A DNA stretch of 64,000 nucleotides from an uncultured Blautia sp. (GTDB taxonomy: Bacteria > Bacillota > Clostridia > Lachnospirales > Lachnospiraceae), in NCBI GenBank assembly GCA_946557785.1, contig CAMNTH010000001.1, positions 62,001 through 126,000 on the forward strand. Reading direction: 5' to 3'. This document shows, piece by piece, positions 1 through 7,863 of this stretch; the stretch's first letter is position 1, and the number at the start of each line of letters is the position of its first letter. The translations under genes were made by a program, and so were the position numbers. The notes beneath the pieces were generated by a model. The model was not told the DNA's origin. It searched no databases and was given only the letters and a program-made list of their open reading frames with translations.

Positions 1-2
1 CT

Positions 3-1220
3 GCAAATATGACAGTCTTAGGGCAGTCGGAATTTGTCCTTACCATTTTTGGTGCGCTTGCACAGGAAGAAAGTGCAAATACTTCCAAGCGTGTGAAGTT
101 TGGAAAGAAGATGAACGCTGAAAAAGGCAGGGTGCCGAATATTGTATATGGCTATGACAAGACCATAGGTGATTACTTTCATCTTACCATTAACGAGGAA
201 GAAGCAAAAACGGTAAGGCAGATTTACGACTGGTATTTGAAAGAGGGTTATGGAGCAGCTAAAATTGCAAATAAGCTGAACGACAAAGGCTTGAAAACCA
301 AGAGAAATTGCAGTTGGACGCAGAACGCTGTCTGCCGGATTCTTACTAATGAACTTTACACCGGGAAAATTATCAACGGGAAGCAGGAAGTGACAGACTT
401 TTTAACAGGAACCAGAATGGATAAGGACGAATCGGAATGGCTTGTTACAGAACGCCCGGACTTGCGTATAATAGAGCCGGAGCAATATGAAAAGGCGCAG
501 GAGATTTTGCATGGGCGACATCATGCCTTTCACATGAAGCGGGAGCGTCAGAGCAATAAATATCTGTTCAGTACGATTATCAAATGCAAGGAGTGTGGCT
601 GGTCTTTCAGACGCACAGTGAGAACCTACAAAAATACCTATGTACGTTGGGTATGCTCCGGTCATAACGGCAAAGGTGCGGATAGCTGCCCTAATGCAGT
701 TACGGTTGATGAGAACGAACTGATACAGGCATTAGAGGAATATTTTGCCGAACTGTTAAAGGAAAAAAAGAACGTCATAAGCTATGTAGTAAAGGAATTT
801 ACAAAAGTTTATAAAGCCAGAGATGATAATGAAAATTATGAGAAAGAATTAAATGCACAGCTTTCCAGACTGAAAAAAACCAGACAAAAGTATATGGATA
901 TGTATACAGACGATTTAATCAGCCGAGAGGAACTGAATGAGAAAATCGGCGGCATGAAAGCGGAAATGGAGCGTCTGGAAAATGACTTGAAGCTGGTGCA
1001 ATATAATCTGGATAAAGGCGACCAATTAGAGGAAATCATCAAAAAGACGTTTCAGAGTATTGAGGACATTAACTCAGTACGGGAAATGAGCAACGAGCAG
1101 TTAAAAAGAATCATCCAGAAAATCGAAGTGGACAAGGACGGTAACGTAGACATTTATCTGCGCCTGTTCGGGGATTTGGGACTTGACGAAGCCGTTCTAA
1201 TTCGTAACAACCATACATAA
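3..1220 (+). CDS. Large serine recombinase, 5'-truncated by window edge
   Basis: C-terminal part of a large serine site-specific recombinase, the enzyme that integrates and excises phages and conjugative transposons. The frame is open to the left edge, so the catalytic serine is outside the window. Visible are the end of the resolvase domain (EFVLTIFGALAQEES), a recombinase domain at about residues 40-160 (RQIYDWYLKEGYGAAKIA), a zinc-ribbon with cysteines in CKECGW and a later CSGH-x-SCPN pair, and a long Lys/Glu coiled coil near residues 265-340. It is the last gene of an element lying to the left. The stop codon sits one base from a fragment of another gene, as expected when the recombinase borders its own attachment site. 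Confidence 0.92.
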   Translation, partial: ANMTVLGQSEFVLTIFGALAQEESANTSKRVKFGKKMNAEKGRVPNIVYGYDKTIGDYFHLTINEEEAKTVRQIYDWYLKEGYGAAKIANKLNDKGLKTKRNCSWTQNAVCRILTNELYTGKIINGKQEVTDFLTGTRMDKDESEWLVTERPDLRIIEPEQYEKAQEILHGRHHAFHMKRERQSNKYLFSTIIKCKECGWSFRRTVRTYKNTYVRWVCSGHNGKGADSCPNAVTVDENELIQALEEYFAELLKEKKNVISYVVKEFTKVYKARDDNENYEKELNAQLSRLKKTRQKYMDMYTDDLISREELNEKIGGMKAEMERLENDLKLVQYNLDKGDQLEEIIKKTFQSIEDINSVREMSNEQLKRIIQKIEVDKDGNVDIYLRLFGDLGLDEAVLIRNNHT

Positions 1221-1359
1221 AGATGTTACCGAGCGTCTTACACAGTTAAATCCAGCTCTTGCTAGGGAAGCCAGGGCAGTGCTGGATGTGAACAAGCAGG
1301 AACGCCATATCCGGGGCGGACTTGCTACCAGGGAGAAGTATTTGCGATTGGAGCATTAA
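1219..1359 (+). pseudogene. 3' remnant of a host gene split by the element
   Basis: A frame without a start codon runs from the recombinase stop to a TAA at 1357. It encodes about 46 residues ending in ERHIRGGLATREKY-LRLEH. It reads like the conserved C-terminus of a normal protein and is followed by a rho-independent terminator, which supports a genuine gene end. I do not recognise the family. The simplest reading is that the serine recombinase element inserted into this gene and left its tail here. Confidence 0.55.
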
Positions 1360-1377
1360 TAAGATCTATAAAAAGGG

Positions 1378-1420
1378 GCAGAACCTTCGCTGCAAGGGAC
1401 TGCTTCTTTTTTGTATTTTT
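1378..1420 (+). terminator. Rho-independent terminator
   Basis: Stem GCAG-aa-CCTT / AAGG-ga-CTGC around a CGCTGC loop, followed by a long T-rich tail. It ends transcription of the remnant gene before the kinase operon. Confidence 0.7.
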
Positions 1421-1435
1421 TTATCTTTTGTTCTC

Positions 1436-1464
1436 TTGTATTATCATGGTCAATCAGATAAACT
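1436..1464 (+). promoter_or_regulatory. Weak sigma-A promoter for the two-component operon
   Basis: TTGTAT (1436-1441), 17-nt spacer, TAAACT (1459-1464), about 95 nt upstream of the kinase start. The match is partial and the call rests on spacing and position. Confidence 0.35.
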
Positions 1465-1557
1465 TAATAATAATGGATTTGGATTTTAAAGAGAGAATGG
1501 TGAAAGCGCCAGAAAAAAGTGTTGAAAGTCTCACAAAAAAGATAGAGAGGGATCTCC

Positions 1558-3351
1558 ATGCTTACCTATTTAAAAAACAGGCTTCGTAATCAGATGATCG
1601 GGAAGAAGTTTGCGGCTTCAGTGGTTGCAGTCATGATCGGGCTTATTGTAGTCATCCTTATTATATCCAATGTGGTTTTGTATTGGTCAGCTATCCGGAA
1701 AACGGAGAAGGAAGTCCGGACAAGCTGCGAGATTATTGCCATGCAGCTTGAGAATGTCTCCAACAATGCAAAAACATGCCTGAAAACCATTACAAAGGAT
1801 ATCAACCGAATATACAGCGGGGAAAATGTATTCGGGATGACGGATGTGGAATCACTGCAGAACATAAATGAAATTAATACGGCAATGGACTACAGCCGCC
1901 TGTGCTTTCCGGATATTACGGCGCTTATTTATGCGGACAGCAGCAAAAAGGTAGTTTTTTCCGGAAATAGTAAGGACGTGGAAATGCCGTCCTTTGAGGA
2001 ATTGATGCCCCTTATTGAACAGATTCCTGAAAAGGGCCTGGCAGATGTAAAGGAACTTGGAGTGGGCGAATTTGCGTTTTTAAAGAATAATGGTCCTGCC
2101 TGGATCTTGGGACATCGTGTGATCAGTATGAATACAGGCAAAAATATTGGATATGCTTTTGCAGTAGTTATGTCAGATACATTAAGCAGGTATTTTCCGG
2201 AAACAAACGATACAGGCTATTACAGTGATTATCAGTTATGGGATGAAAAGGGAATGGTTATTGCATCCAGAAACAAGGATGCTCTTCTTAAGAGCGGGGG
2301 AAGCCCGCAGTTTATGCGGAAGTTTCAGCCGGATGCCGGATTTCGTATCCGGGAGAATCGTACTAGTTTTCTTGTGACCACCTGTCATGTATGGCATGAG
2401 GGCTGGAATCTGGTAAACAGAGTAGAAATCTATGAGCTGACACGGGAGATCCGTATGCTTTTGGGAATTATTATTGCAGCAGGTTTGGTATGCATTTTGG
2501 TAAGCGTATTTATTATCCGGAAAATTGCAGCCTGGATTACCCAGCCTATTCAGGAGCTTACAGAAACAGTGAAGCAGTTCCGAAATGATAATCTGGGCAT
2601 TCGGTGTAAGATAAGTACTACAGACGAGGTAGGGGTGCTGTCCGGAGTTTTCAATGAAATGCTGGAACGGATAGAGCGCCAGATGGATAACATTCGGGAA
2701 AGTCAGCGGCAGAAAAGGGAGTATGAGCTTGCCCTGATCCAGGCTCAGATTAAACCCCATTTCCTTTATAATACCCTGGATCTGATCTATATTTTCTGTC
2801 AGATGGGAAATGCGAAGGGCGGGGCAGCAGTAACAAAAGCCCTGGCGGATTTTTACCGTGTCAGCCTTTCCAAAGGCAGGGAGATCATCACTATAGCAGA
2901 GGAAGTAAAAAATATTTCCGGTTATCTTTTGATACAAAAAGAGCGTTACAGTGACCTGGTTGATTTTTCCATAGAGGTAGATCAGGACATTTATTTATGT
3001 GAAATTCCCAAAATGACGCTGCAGCCTTTGGTGGAAAATGCTATTTATCATGGATTGAAAACCCAGTATCAAAAGGGAAATATCCGTGTCCGGGGCAAAC
3101 AGGAAGATGCACTTATCTATCTTACTGTAGAGGATGACGGGGCAGGCATGCCCAAGGAGATCTGGCAGTCCATTTTGAATGGTGAGGAGGAAGTAAGCAG
3201 CACCCACTTCGGTCTTCTCAGCGTGCACAGAAGGATACAATTATATTACGGAGAAGATTACGGCCTGGAGATTGAGAGCCGGGTAGGAGAAGGAACCTGC
3301 GTGATGATTCGCATTCCAGGGAGGGGAGGAGAACCATGCTCAAGCTATTGA
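1558..3351 (+). CDS. YesM-type sensor histidine kinase
   Basis: Membrane sensor kinase of the YesM/LytS-like family, which typically senses extracellular sugars and phosphorylates an AraC-type response regulator. Transmembrane helix at about residues 18-42, extracellular sensing region to about 298, second helix about 300-320, HAMP about 326-375. The phospho-accepting His401 lies in QIKPHFLYNTLDL. The N-box (LVENAIYHG, Asn near 494) and G-box (DDGAGMP) belong to the ATP-binding domain. The start follows a GAGAGGG site. The 3' end overlaps the response regulator by 16 nt, implying translational coupling. The downstream neighbours suggest a role in glycan sensing. Confidence 0.93.
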   Translation: MLTYLKNRLRNQMIGKKFAASVVAVMIGLIVVILIISNVVLYWSAIRKTEKEVRTSCEIIAMQLENVSNNAKTCLKTITKDINRIYSGENVFGMTDVESLQNINEINTAMDYSRLCFPDITALIYADSSKKVVFSGNSKDVEMPSFEELMPLIEQIPEKGLADVKELGVGEFAFLKNNGPAWILGHRVISMNTGKNIGYAFAVVMSDTLSRYFPETNDTGYYSDYQLWDEKGMVIASRNKDALLKSGGSPQFMRKFQPDAGFRIRENRTSFLVTTCHVWHEGWNLVNRVEIYELTREIRMLLGIIIAAGLVCILVSVFIIRKIAAWITQPIQELTETVKQFRNDNLGIRCKISTTDEVGVLSGVFNEMLERIERQMDNIRESQRQKREYELALIQAQIKPHFLYNTLDLIYIFCQMGNAKGGAAVTKALADFYRVSLSKGREIITIAEEVKNISGYLLIQKERYSDLVDFSIEVDQDIYLCEIPKMTLQPLVENAIYHGLKTQYQKGNIRVRGKQEDALIYLTVEDDGAGMPKEIWQSILNGEEEVSSTHFGLLSVHRRIQLYYGEDYGLEIESRVGEGTCVMIRIPGRGGEPCSSY

Positions 3352-4619
3352 TCGCAGATGATGAAGCCTATGTACGTGAATATATGAAAACAGTTCTTGA
3401 CTGGGAAGGTCTTGGAATTACTATTTGCGGCTGTGCAAGGGACAGTGCAAAGGCTATTGAGATCGCAGAAAAGGAAATGCCTGATATGGCTCTTCTGGAT
3501 ATTAATATGCCGGGAATGGACGGCTTGGAGCTGACAGAGCATTTGCTGAATAAAAGCCCGGATATGGTCATAGCATTTGTGACCGGATACTCAGAGTTTG
3601 AATATGCCAGAAAGGCTCTGCAGCTTGGAGCAGAGGAATATATTTTGAAGCCCTTTTCTCCGGAAGAGCTGGAGGGTGCAGTGCGGCGGCTGAAGCTGAA
3701 AATCGAAAAACGCATCCAGGAGCGGTGCGATTCCAGAAAGGACAGAGAAGTCTTACGGGAGAGTCTTTTAAAGGAAATGCTTAGTTCCAGAGATTTCCTC
3801 AATATATCAGACTGGAAGGAACGGATGAAGCGTATAGGGGTAGAGTGTCCTTACGGCTGTTTTTTGGCAGCCTGGATGGAGATTCATTTTACAGATAAAG
3901 TCCAGGAGCCAGATATGGGACTTTGGAAATTCAGCATCTGCAATATCCTGGAGGAATATCCGGTAATTTCGGAGACGGTTTTATATGTAACAGACGGCGG
4001 TACGAACAGGATTGGATTGCTTGTAAATGGCTCCAAAGAGAGCTTGTCCCTTGAGAAGCTGAAAGGATATTTTGGAGATGTGCAGAAAATCATATGGGAT
4101 TATTTGAAACTTTTGGTGACCATTGGCGTTGGTGAGGAAAAGGACAGCCTGGAGAAGCTTTATGATTCTGTTCGGGAAGCAGAGAGTGCATGTAAGACCC
4201 AGGAACTAAAGGGTACAGGAAAGCTGTATTTTTATAAAGAGGTACAGGCGGAACGAAAAAAGCCCCGTTCCAGGCGGGCGGAAGAAATCATCAGTGCAGT
4301 GGAAGAGGCTGTTCGGGAGAATTATCAGGAGTCTGACCTGACTGTGGAGAAAATAGCAGAGCTGGTCTTTCTGGATGCCAGCTATATCCGAAGGATTTTT
4401 TCAAAATACAGAGGCTGCACAGTGGTGGATTTCCTGACGGAATACAGGATGCAGGAGGCGAAAAGGCTGCTTGAAACGGGAAACCTGTCTGTTTCCCAGG
4501 CTGCGGAGCAGGTAGGCTACATGGATCCGGGATACTTTACAAAATGCTTTAAAAAGCATTTTGGAGTAACTCCGTCAAACTATCTCGATTTTTCCCATTC
4601 CTATCCTGATTTCTTCTAA
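3336..4619 (+). CDS. YesN-type response regulator, receiver plus AraC HTH
   Basis: Partner of the preceding kinase. The receiver domain spans about residues 1-120 with phospho-acceptor Asp55 in LLDINMPGMDG and the conserved Lys in YILKPFSPEE. A middle region of unknown fold follows. The C-terminal AraC/XylS double helix-turn-helix covers about 322-422 (LTVEKIAELVF, LSVSQAAEQVGYMDPGYFTKCFKKHFG). A strong GGGAGGGGAGGAG site precedes the ATG. It probably activates the extended -10 promoter of the solute-binding protein gene 58 nt downstream, as is usual for such ABC importer loci. Confidence 0.93.
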   Translation: MLKLLIADDEAYVREYMKTVLDWEGLGITICGCARDSAKAIEIAEKEMPDMALLDINMPGMDGLELTEHLLNKSPDMVIAFVTGYSEFEYARKALQLGAEEYILKPFSPEELEGAVRRLKLKIEKRIQERCDSRKDREVLRESLLKEMLSSRDFLNISDWKERMKRIGVECPYGCFLAAWMEIHFTDKVQEPDMGLWKFSICNILEEYPVISETVLYVTDGGTNRIGLLVNGSKESLSLEKLKGYFGDVQKIIWDYLKLLVTIGVGEEKDSLEKLYDSVREAESACKTQELKGTGKLYFYKEVQAERKKPRSRRAEEIISAVEEAVRENYQESDLTVEKIAELVFLDASYIRRIFSKYRGCTVVDFLTEYRMQEAKRLLETGNLSVSQAAEQVGYMDPGYFTKCFKKHFGVTPSNYLDFSHSYPDFF

Positions 4620-4636
4620 TGGATAACAGATAAGTT

Positions 4637-4646
4637 ATGCTATACT
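4637..4646 (+). promoter_or_regulatory. Extended -10 promoter before the sugar-binding protein
   Basis: ATGCTATACT contains a TGn motif and TATACT at 4641-4646, with no clear -35. That fits an activator-dependent promoter that could be driven by the adjacent AraC-type regulator. Confidence 0.5.
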
Positions 4647-4677
4647 CTGGTCATCAAATGAACGGAGGAAATAGAAA

Positions 4678-5991
4678 ATGAAAAAATCTATGAAAAAAGC
4701 AGCAGGAATGGCACTTACAGCTTCTATGGCATTAAGTTTAGGTCTTTGCGGAACCGTTTATGCAGAAGAAAATGCAGGTGAGATCATTTCTGACAAAGAG
4801 GCAGACTTAACCATGATGACTTATTATGATGGGGAAGAAGATCCTCTTGCAACCTTTGCTTATGCAAAAGTGAAAGAGAGCTTCCCGAATGTAACCATCG
4901 AGTTTGAATCCCAGCCTCAGGACGGTGGCCAGACAATTAAGACAAGAGCTGCAACAGGAGACCTTCCGGACATCCTTCAGTCCGATTCCGGTACACTGGG
5001 GCTTCTGGCAGAAAGCGGAAGCATTTTGGTCCTGGACGATTATATTGAAGAAATGAACTATACAGATAAGCTGGTACAGGGCGCAATTCAGACCTGCCTT
5101 ACATCTCCGGACGGACATATTTATGAATTCCCCATCGGCGGCGTATCTCCCATTTTATGGTATTATAACAAAGCGATTTTTGAAGAGTACGGAGTAAAGG
5201 TTCCTACAAACTATGAAGAGCTTCTTGAGGCTGTAACAACCTTCCGTGAAAATGATATTGTACCTCTTGCAACCTTTGCAAAAGAGCCATGGCCTGTAGG
5301 CGCAATTTATGACAGCTTTGTATTAAAGGATGACCCGACAGGTATCTATGGACTTTCCCTTGGAGACGCATCCGCAGATGATGAAGCAAATGCACATGCA
5401 GTAGAAAAGCTGAAAGCTCTCATTGATGCAGGAATGTTCCAGGACGGCTGCACAAATGCAGACTTTGATACAGCATCTGCTATGTTCCTTGAAGGACAGA
5501 GTGCAATGTTCATTAACGGAAGCTGGTATATTGCAGATGCAGAACCGGCTCTTGGAGAAAACTTCGGTATTTTTGAATTCTATCCTACAGCAGATGCAGG
5601 AAAAGAAGAAAACAATCAGTATGCATGTACTGGCGGCGGAGATACCTGTGGTCTTACTATTACAACAAGTGCTGAGGATCCTGATCTTTGTGCTCAGGTA
5701 GCTGCTACATATGCTTACTGGCGTGAAATTGCAGAATATCAGATCAATCAGTCCGTAACTGTACCTGTAAAGACAGATGGCTTTGAAACAAACGAGCCTT
5801 TAGGAGCTGGATCCGAACAGCTTTTGGAGATGATCCCGAAACTGACATATGAATCCAAGTTCTTACATACACTGCCAAATACAGAGTTCCAGACTTCCTT
5901 TACAGAGGAAATGCAGAAGCTTCTGGTAGGGGAATCTACAGAAGATTTTATTGCAAATGTAAATAAATGCATTGAGTCTACTACCAAATAA
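4678..5991 (+). CDS. Sugar ABC transporter substrate-binding protein
   Basis: Extracellular solute-binding protein of the carbohydrate family 1 type, delivering oligosaccharide to the two permeases downstream. A positively charged, hydrophobic signal peptide ends near VYA-EE. The only cysteine in it (LGLCGT) does not fit a normal lipobox, so type I cleavage is possible, unusual for a Gram-positive binding protein. The mature part has the expected mixed alpha/beta pattern, with segments such as DLPDILQSDSG, MFLEGQSAMFINGSWY and a typical length of 437 residues. The AGGAGG-like GGAGGAAAT site fixes the start. A terminator follows, probably allowing higher expression of this gene than of the permeases. 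Confidence 0.9.
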   Translation: MKKSMKKAAGMALTASMALSLGLCGTVYAEENAGEIISDKEADLTMMTYYDGEEDPLATFAYAKVKESFPNVTIEFESQPQDGGQTIKTRAATGDLPDILQSDSGTLGLLAESGSILVLDDYIEEMNYTDKLVQGAIQTCLTSPDGHIYEFPIGGVSPILWYYNKAIFEEYGVKVPTNYEELLEAVTTFRENDIVPLATFAKEPWPVGAIYDSFVLKDDPTGIYGLSLGDASADDEANAHAVEKLKALIDAGMFQDGCTNADFDTASAMFLEGQSAMFINGSWYIADAEPALGENFGIFEFYPTADAGKEENNQYACTGGGDTCGLTITTSAEDPDLCAQVAATYAYWREIAEYQINQSVTVPVKTDGFETNEPLGAGSEQLLEMIPKLTYESKFLHTLPNTEFQTSFTEEMQKLLVGESTEDFIANVNKCIESTTK

Positions 5992-6011
5992 ATGAGATAG
6001 AATCCCAAAAT

Positions 6012-6060
6012 ACAGGGCATGTAATGCTGGATCATCCAAATTTATATGCCCTGTTTTTTT
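6012..6060 (+). terminator. Intra-operon terminator / attenuator
   Basis: Perfect 9-bp stem ACAGGGCAT / ATGCCCTGT followed by seven Ts. It lies between the binding-protein gene and the permeases, so it probably sets their expression ratio by partial read-through. Confidence 0.85.
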
Positions 6061-6121
6061 GACCGGAAATTTCGTGGAGATTTCATGGCAATGCCAATGG
6101 GAGAGAAAGGAAAAAGATAAT

Positions 6122-7018
6122 ATGAATAAAGTAATGGGAAATAAAAAAGTCATTGCATTGTTTACATTGCCTACAGTGATACTGTTTACGGTGATTGTAT
6201 TTTATCCCATCATCCAGACAGTTTACCGCAGCTTTTATGATTGGAATGGTCTGACTGCCCCGATTTTCAATGGAATAGAAAATTATAAGAATTTATTTGC
6301 AGATGACCTGTTTTACGAATCTATGAGAAATGGTATTATTTTCGCAGTGATCCTGGTAGTGTTCCAGGTGGGTCTTGCAACTGTTTTTACCATGATCCTT
6401 ATGAATCCAAGGATCCGCGGAAAGCGTTTCTTCCGTTCCGCTTTTTTTATTCCGGCAGTATTGTCCGTAACAGTTGTGTGCCAGCTTTGGGGGGCGCTGT
6501 ACAATCCGGAATGGGGATTGTTTAATAAGATTTTTGAAGTTTTAGGACTGGGCTATCGTCAGAGCTGGCTCAGCAGCCTTGATTTTGCCATTGTAGCCAT
6601 TGCTTTTGTAAACGTATGGCAGTTTGTGGGATATCAGCTTTGTATTATTTATTCCAGCGCAAAAGCTATTCCTGAAGAATATATGGAAGCAGCAAGGATT
6701 GACGGTGCATCCCTTTGGCAGCTTGACAGGTATATTCTGATTCCTCTTTTAAAGGATACATATAAAATGAGCTTTATCTTTGCTATTACAGGCGGTTTGA
6801 ATGCCTTTGCACATATGAATATTCTTACAAAGGGCGGCCCCGGAACCTCTACTTATACATTGACCTATATGACATTTAGAAATGCCTTTACCGTAGGAAA
6901 ATATGGATATGGATGTACCTCAGCCGTACTCCTGGTCATTCAGTGCCTGGCTGTTACGATACTGGTCAACTGGCTGTTCCGCAATAAAGACGGAGCTGTT
7001 TTTGAGGGAGGAAAATAA
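6122..7018 (+). CDS. Sugar ABC transporter permease, MalF/UgpA type
   Basis: Inner-membrane subunit of a carbohydrate importer, about 298 residues with six predicted helices. The EAA loop, which contacts the ATPase, is seen as EYMEAARIDGASLWQ near residue 190. The ATG at 6122 is chosen because GAGAAAGGAAAAAG precedes it; an in-frame start at 6059 would fall in the terminator. The TAATG overlap with the next permease shows coupling. No ATPase gene is present in the locus, so it probably shares a multitask MsmX/UgpC-type ATPase encoded elsewhere (inference). Confidence 0.92.
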   Translation: MNKVMGNKKVIALFTLPTVILFTVIVFYPIIQTVYRSFYDWNGLTAPIFNGIENYKNLFADDLFYESMRNGIIFAVILVVFQVGLATVFTMILMNPRIRGKRFFRSAFFIPAVLSVTVVCQLWGALYNPEWGLFNKIFEVLGLGYRQSWLSSLDFAIVAIAFVNVWQFVGYQLCIIYSSAKAIPEEYMEAARIDGASLWQLDRYILIPLLKDTYKMSFIFAITGGLNAFAHMNILTKGGPGTSTYTLTYMTFRNAFTVGKYGYGCTSAVLLVIQCLAVTILVNWLFRNKDGAVFEGGK

Positions 7019-7863
7019 TGAAACAAGCACATAGAACAACAAAGCCGTCTACGGCAATCTCCATGATCTTCCTGATCATTTGCAGCGTGATATTTATTTA
7101 TCCGCTTTTTTACCTGATTTTTTATTCGCTGAAAACAAACAATGAAATCTTTCTTACCAATCCATTTGGATTTCCGAAGGATATTCAGTGGGTAAATTAT
7201 GTTAATGCGATTAAAGCCTTTGATATCCTTGCATTTTTTAAAAACAGTATCATTGTATCCATGGCTTCTATTGCAGGTATTCTTTTTTTTGTACTGCCCT
7301 TTTCCTACTCTGCAACAAGAATGATATGGAGAGGAAAAACAGTGGTAACCAATTATCTGACCATGGGGCTTTTTATTCCCATCCAGGTAATTATCATTCC
7401 CCTTTCCATTTTGGTAAGGGATATGCACTTAAGCAATACCTATTTTGCACTGATCGTTCCTTATGTGGCGTTTAACCTGGCATTCTCCAGCATGATCATG
7501 TCCACCTCTTTTGCGGGAGTGCCAAAAGAGATGGAGGAATCTGCGGTAATTGACGGGGCGGGGATATTCAGGACATTTGTTTCTATTATCATTCCGCTTG
7601 TTAAGCCGGCGATTGCCACAGCGGTTATTTTTGCCTTTTTAAATGTATGGAATGAATATACAGTGGCATCCATCCTAATTTCCAAGAATTCTGTAAAAAC
7701 ACTGCCTATCGGACTTGCAAATTTCGTAGGTGTGCATTCTACAGACTGGGGCGCTATGGGAGCGTGCCTTGTAATGGCAAGTATCCCCACAATTATTATA
7801 TACCTGATCTTCAGTGAGCAGGTGGAAAAAGCCATGACGATCGGAGGCGCAGTAAAAGGCTGA
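7018..7863 (+). CDS. Sugar ABC transporter permease, MalG/UgpE type
   Basis: Second permease of the importer, 281 residues with about six transmembrane helices. The EAA motif is PKEMEESAVIDGAGIFRTF near residue 175. It overlaps the upstream permease by one base and the downstream glycosidase by one base (TGATG), so the three genes form one translational unit. Together with the upstream permease it would form the heterodimeric channel for the sugar bound by the solute-binding protein. Confidence 0.92.
   Translation: MKQAHRTTKPSTAISMIFLIICSVIFIYPLFYLIFYSLKTNNEIFLTNPFGFPKDIQWVNYVNAIKAFDILAFFKNSIIVSMASIAGILFFVLPFSYSATRMIWRGKTVVTNYLTMGLFIPIQVIIIPLSILVRDMHLSNTYFALIVPYVAFNLAFSSMIMSTSFAGVPKEMEESAVIDGAGIFRTFVSIIIPLVKPAIATAVIFAFLNVWNEYTVASILISKNSVKTLPIGLANFVGVHSTDWGAMGACLVMASIPTIIIYLIFSEQVEKAMTIGGAVKG

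Noticed and set aside
2236-2937. 233-codon open frame opposite the sensor kinase
   Set aside because: Shadow frame; the plus-strand kinase motifs are unambiguous.
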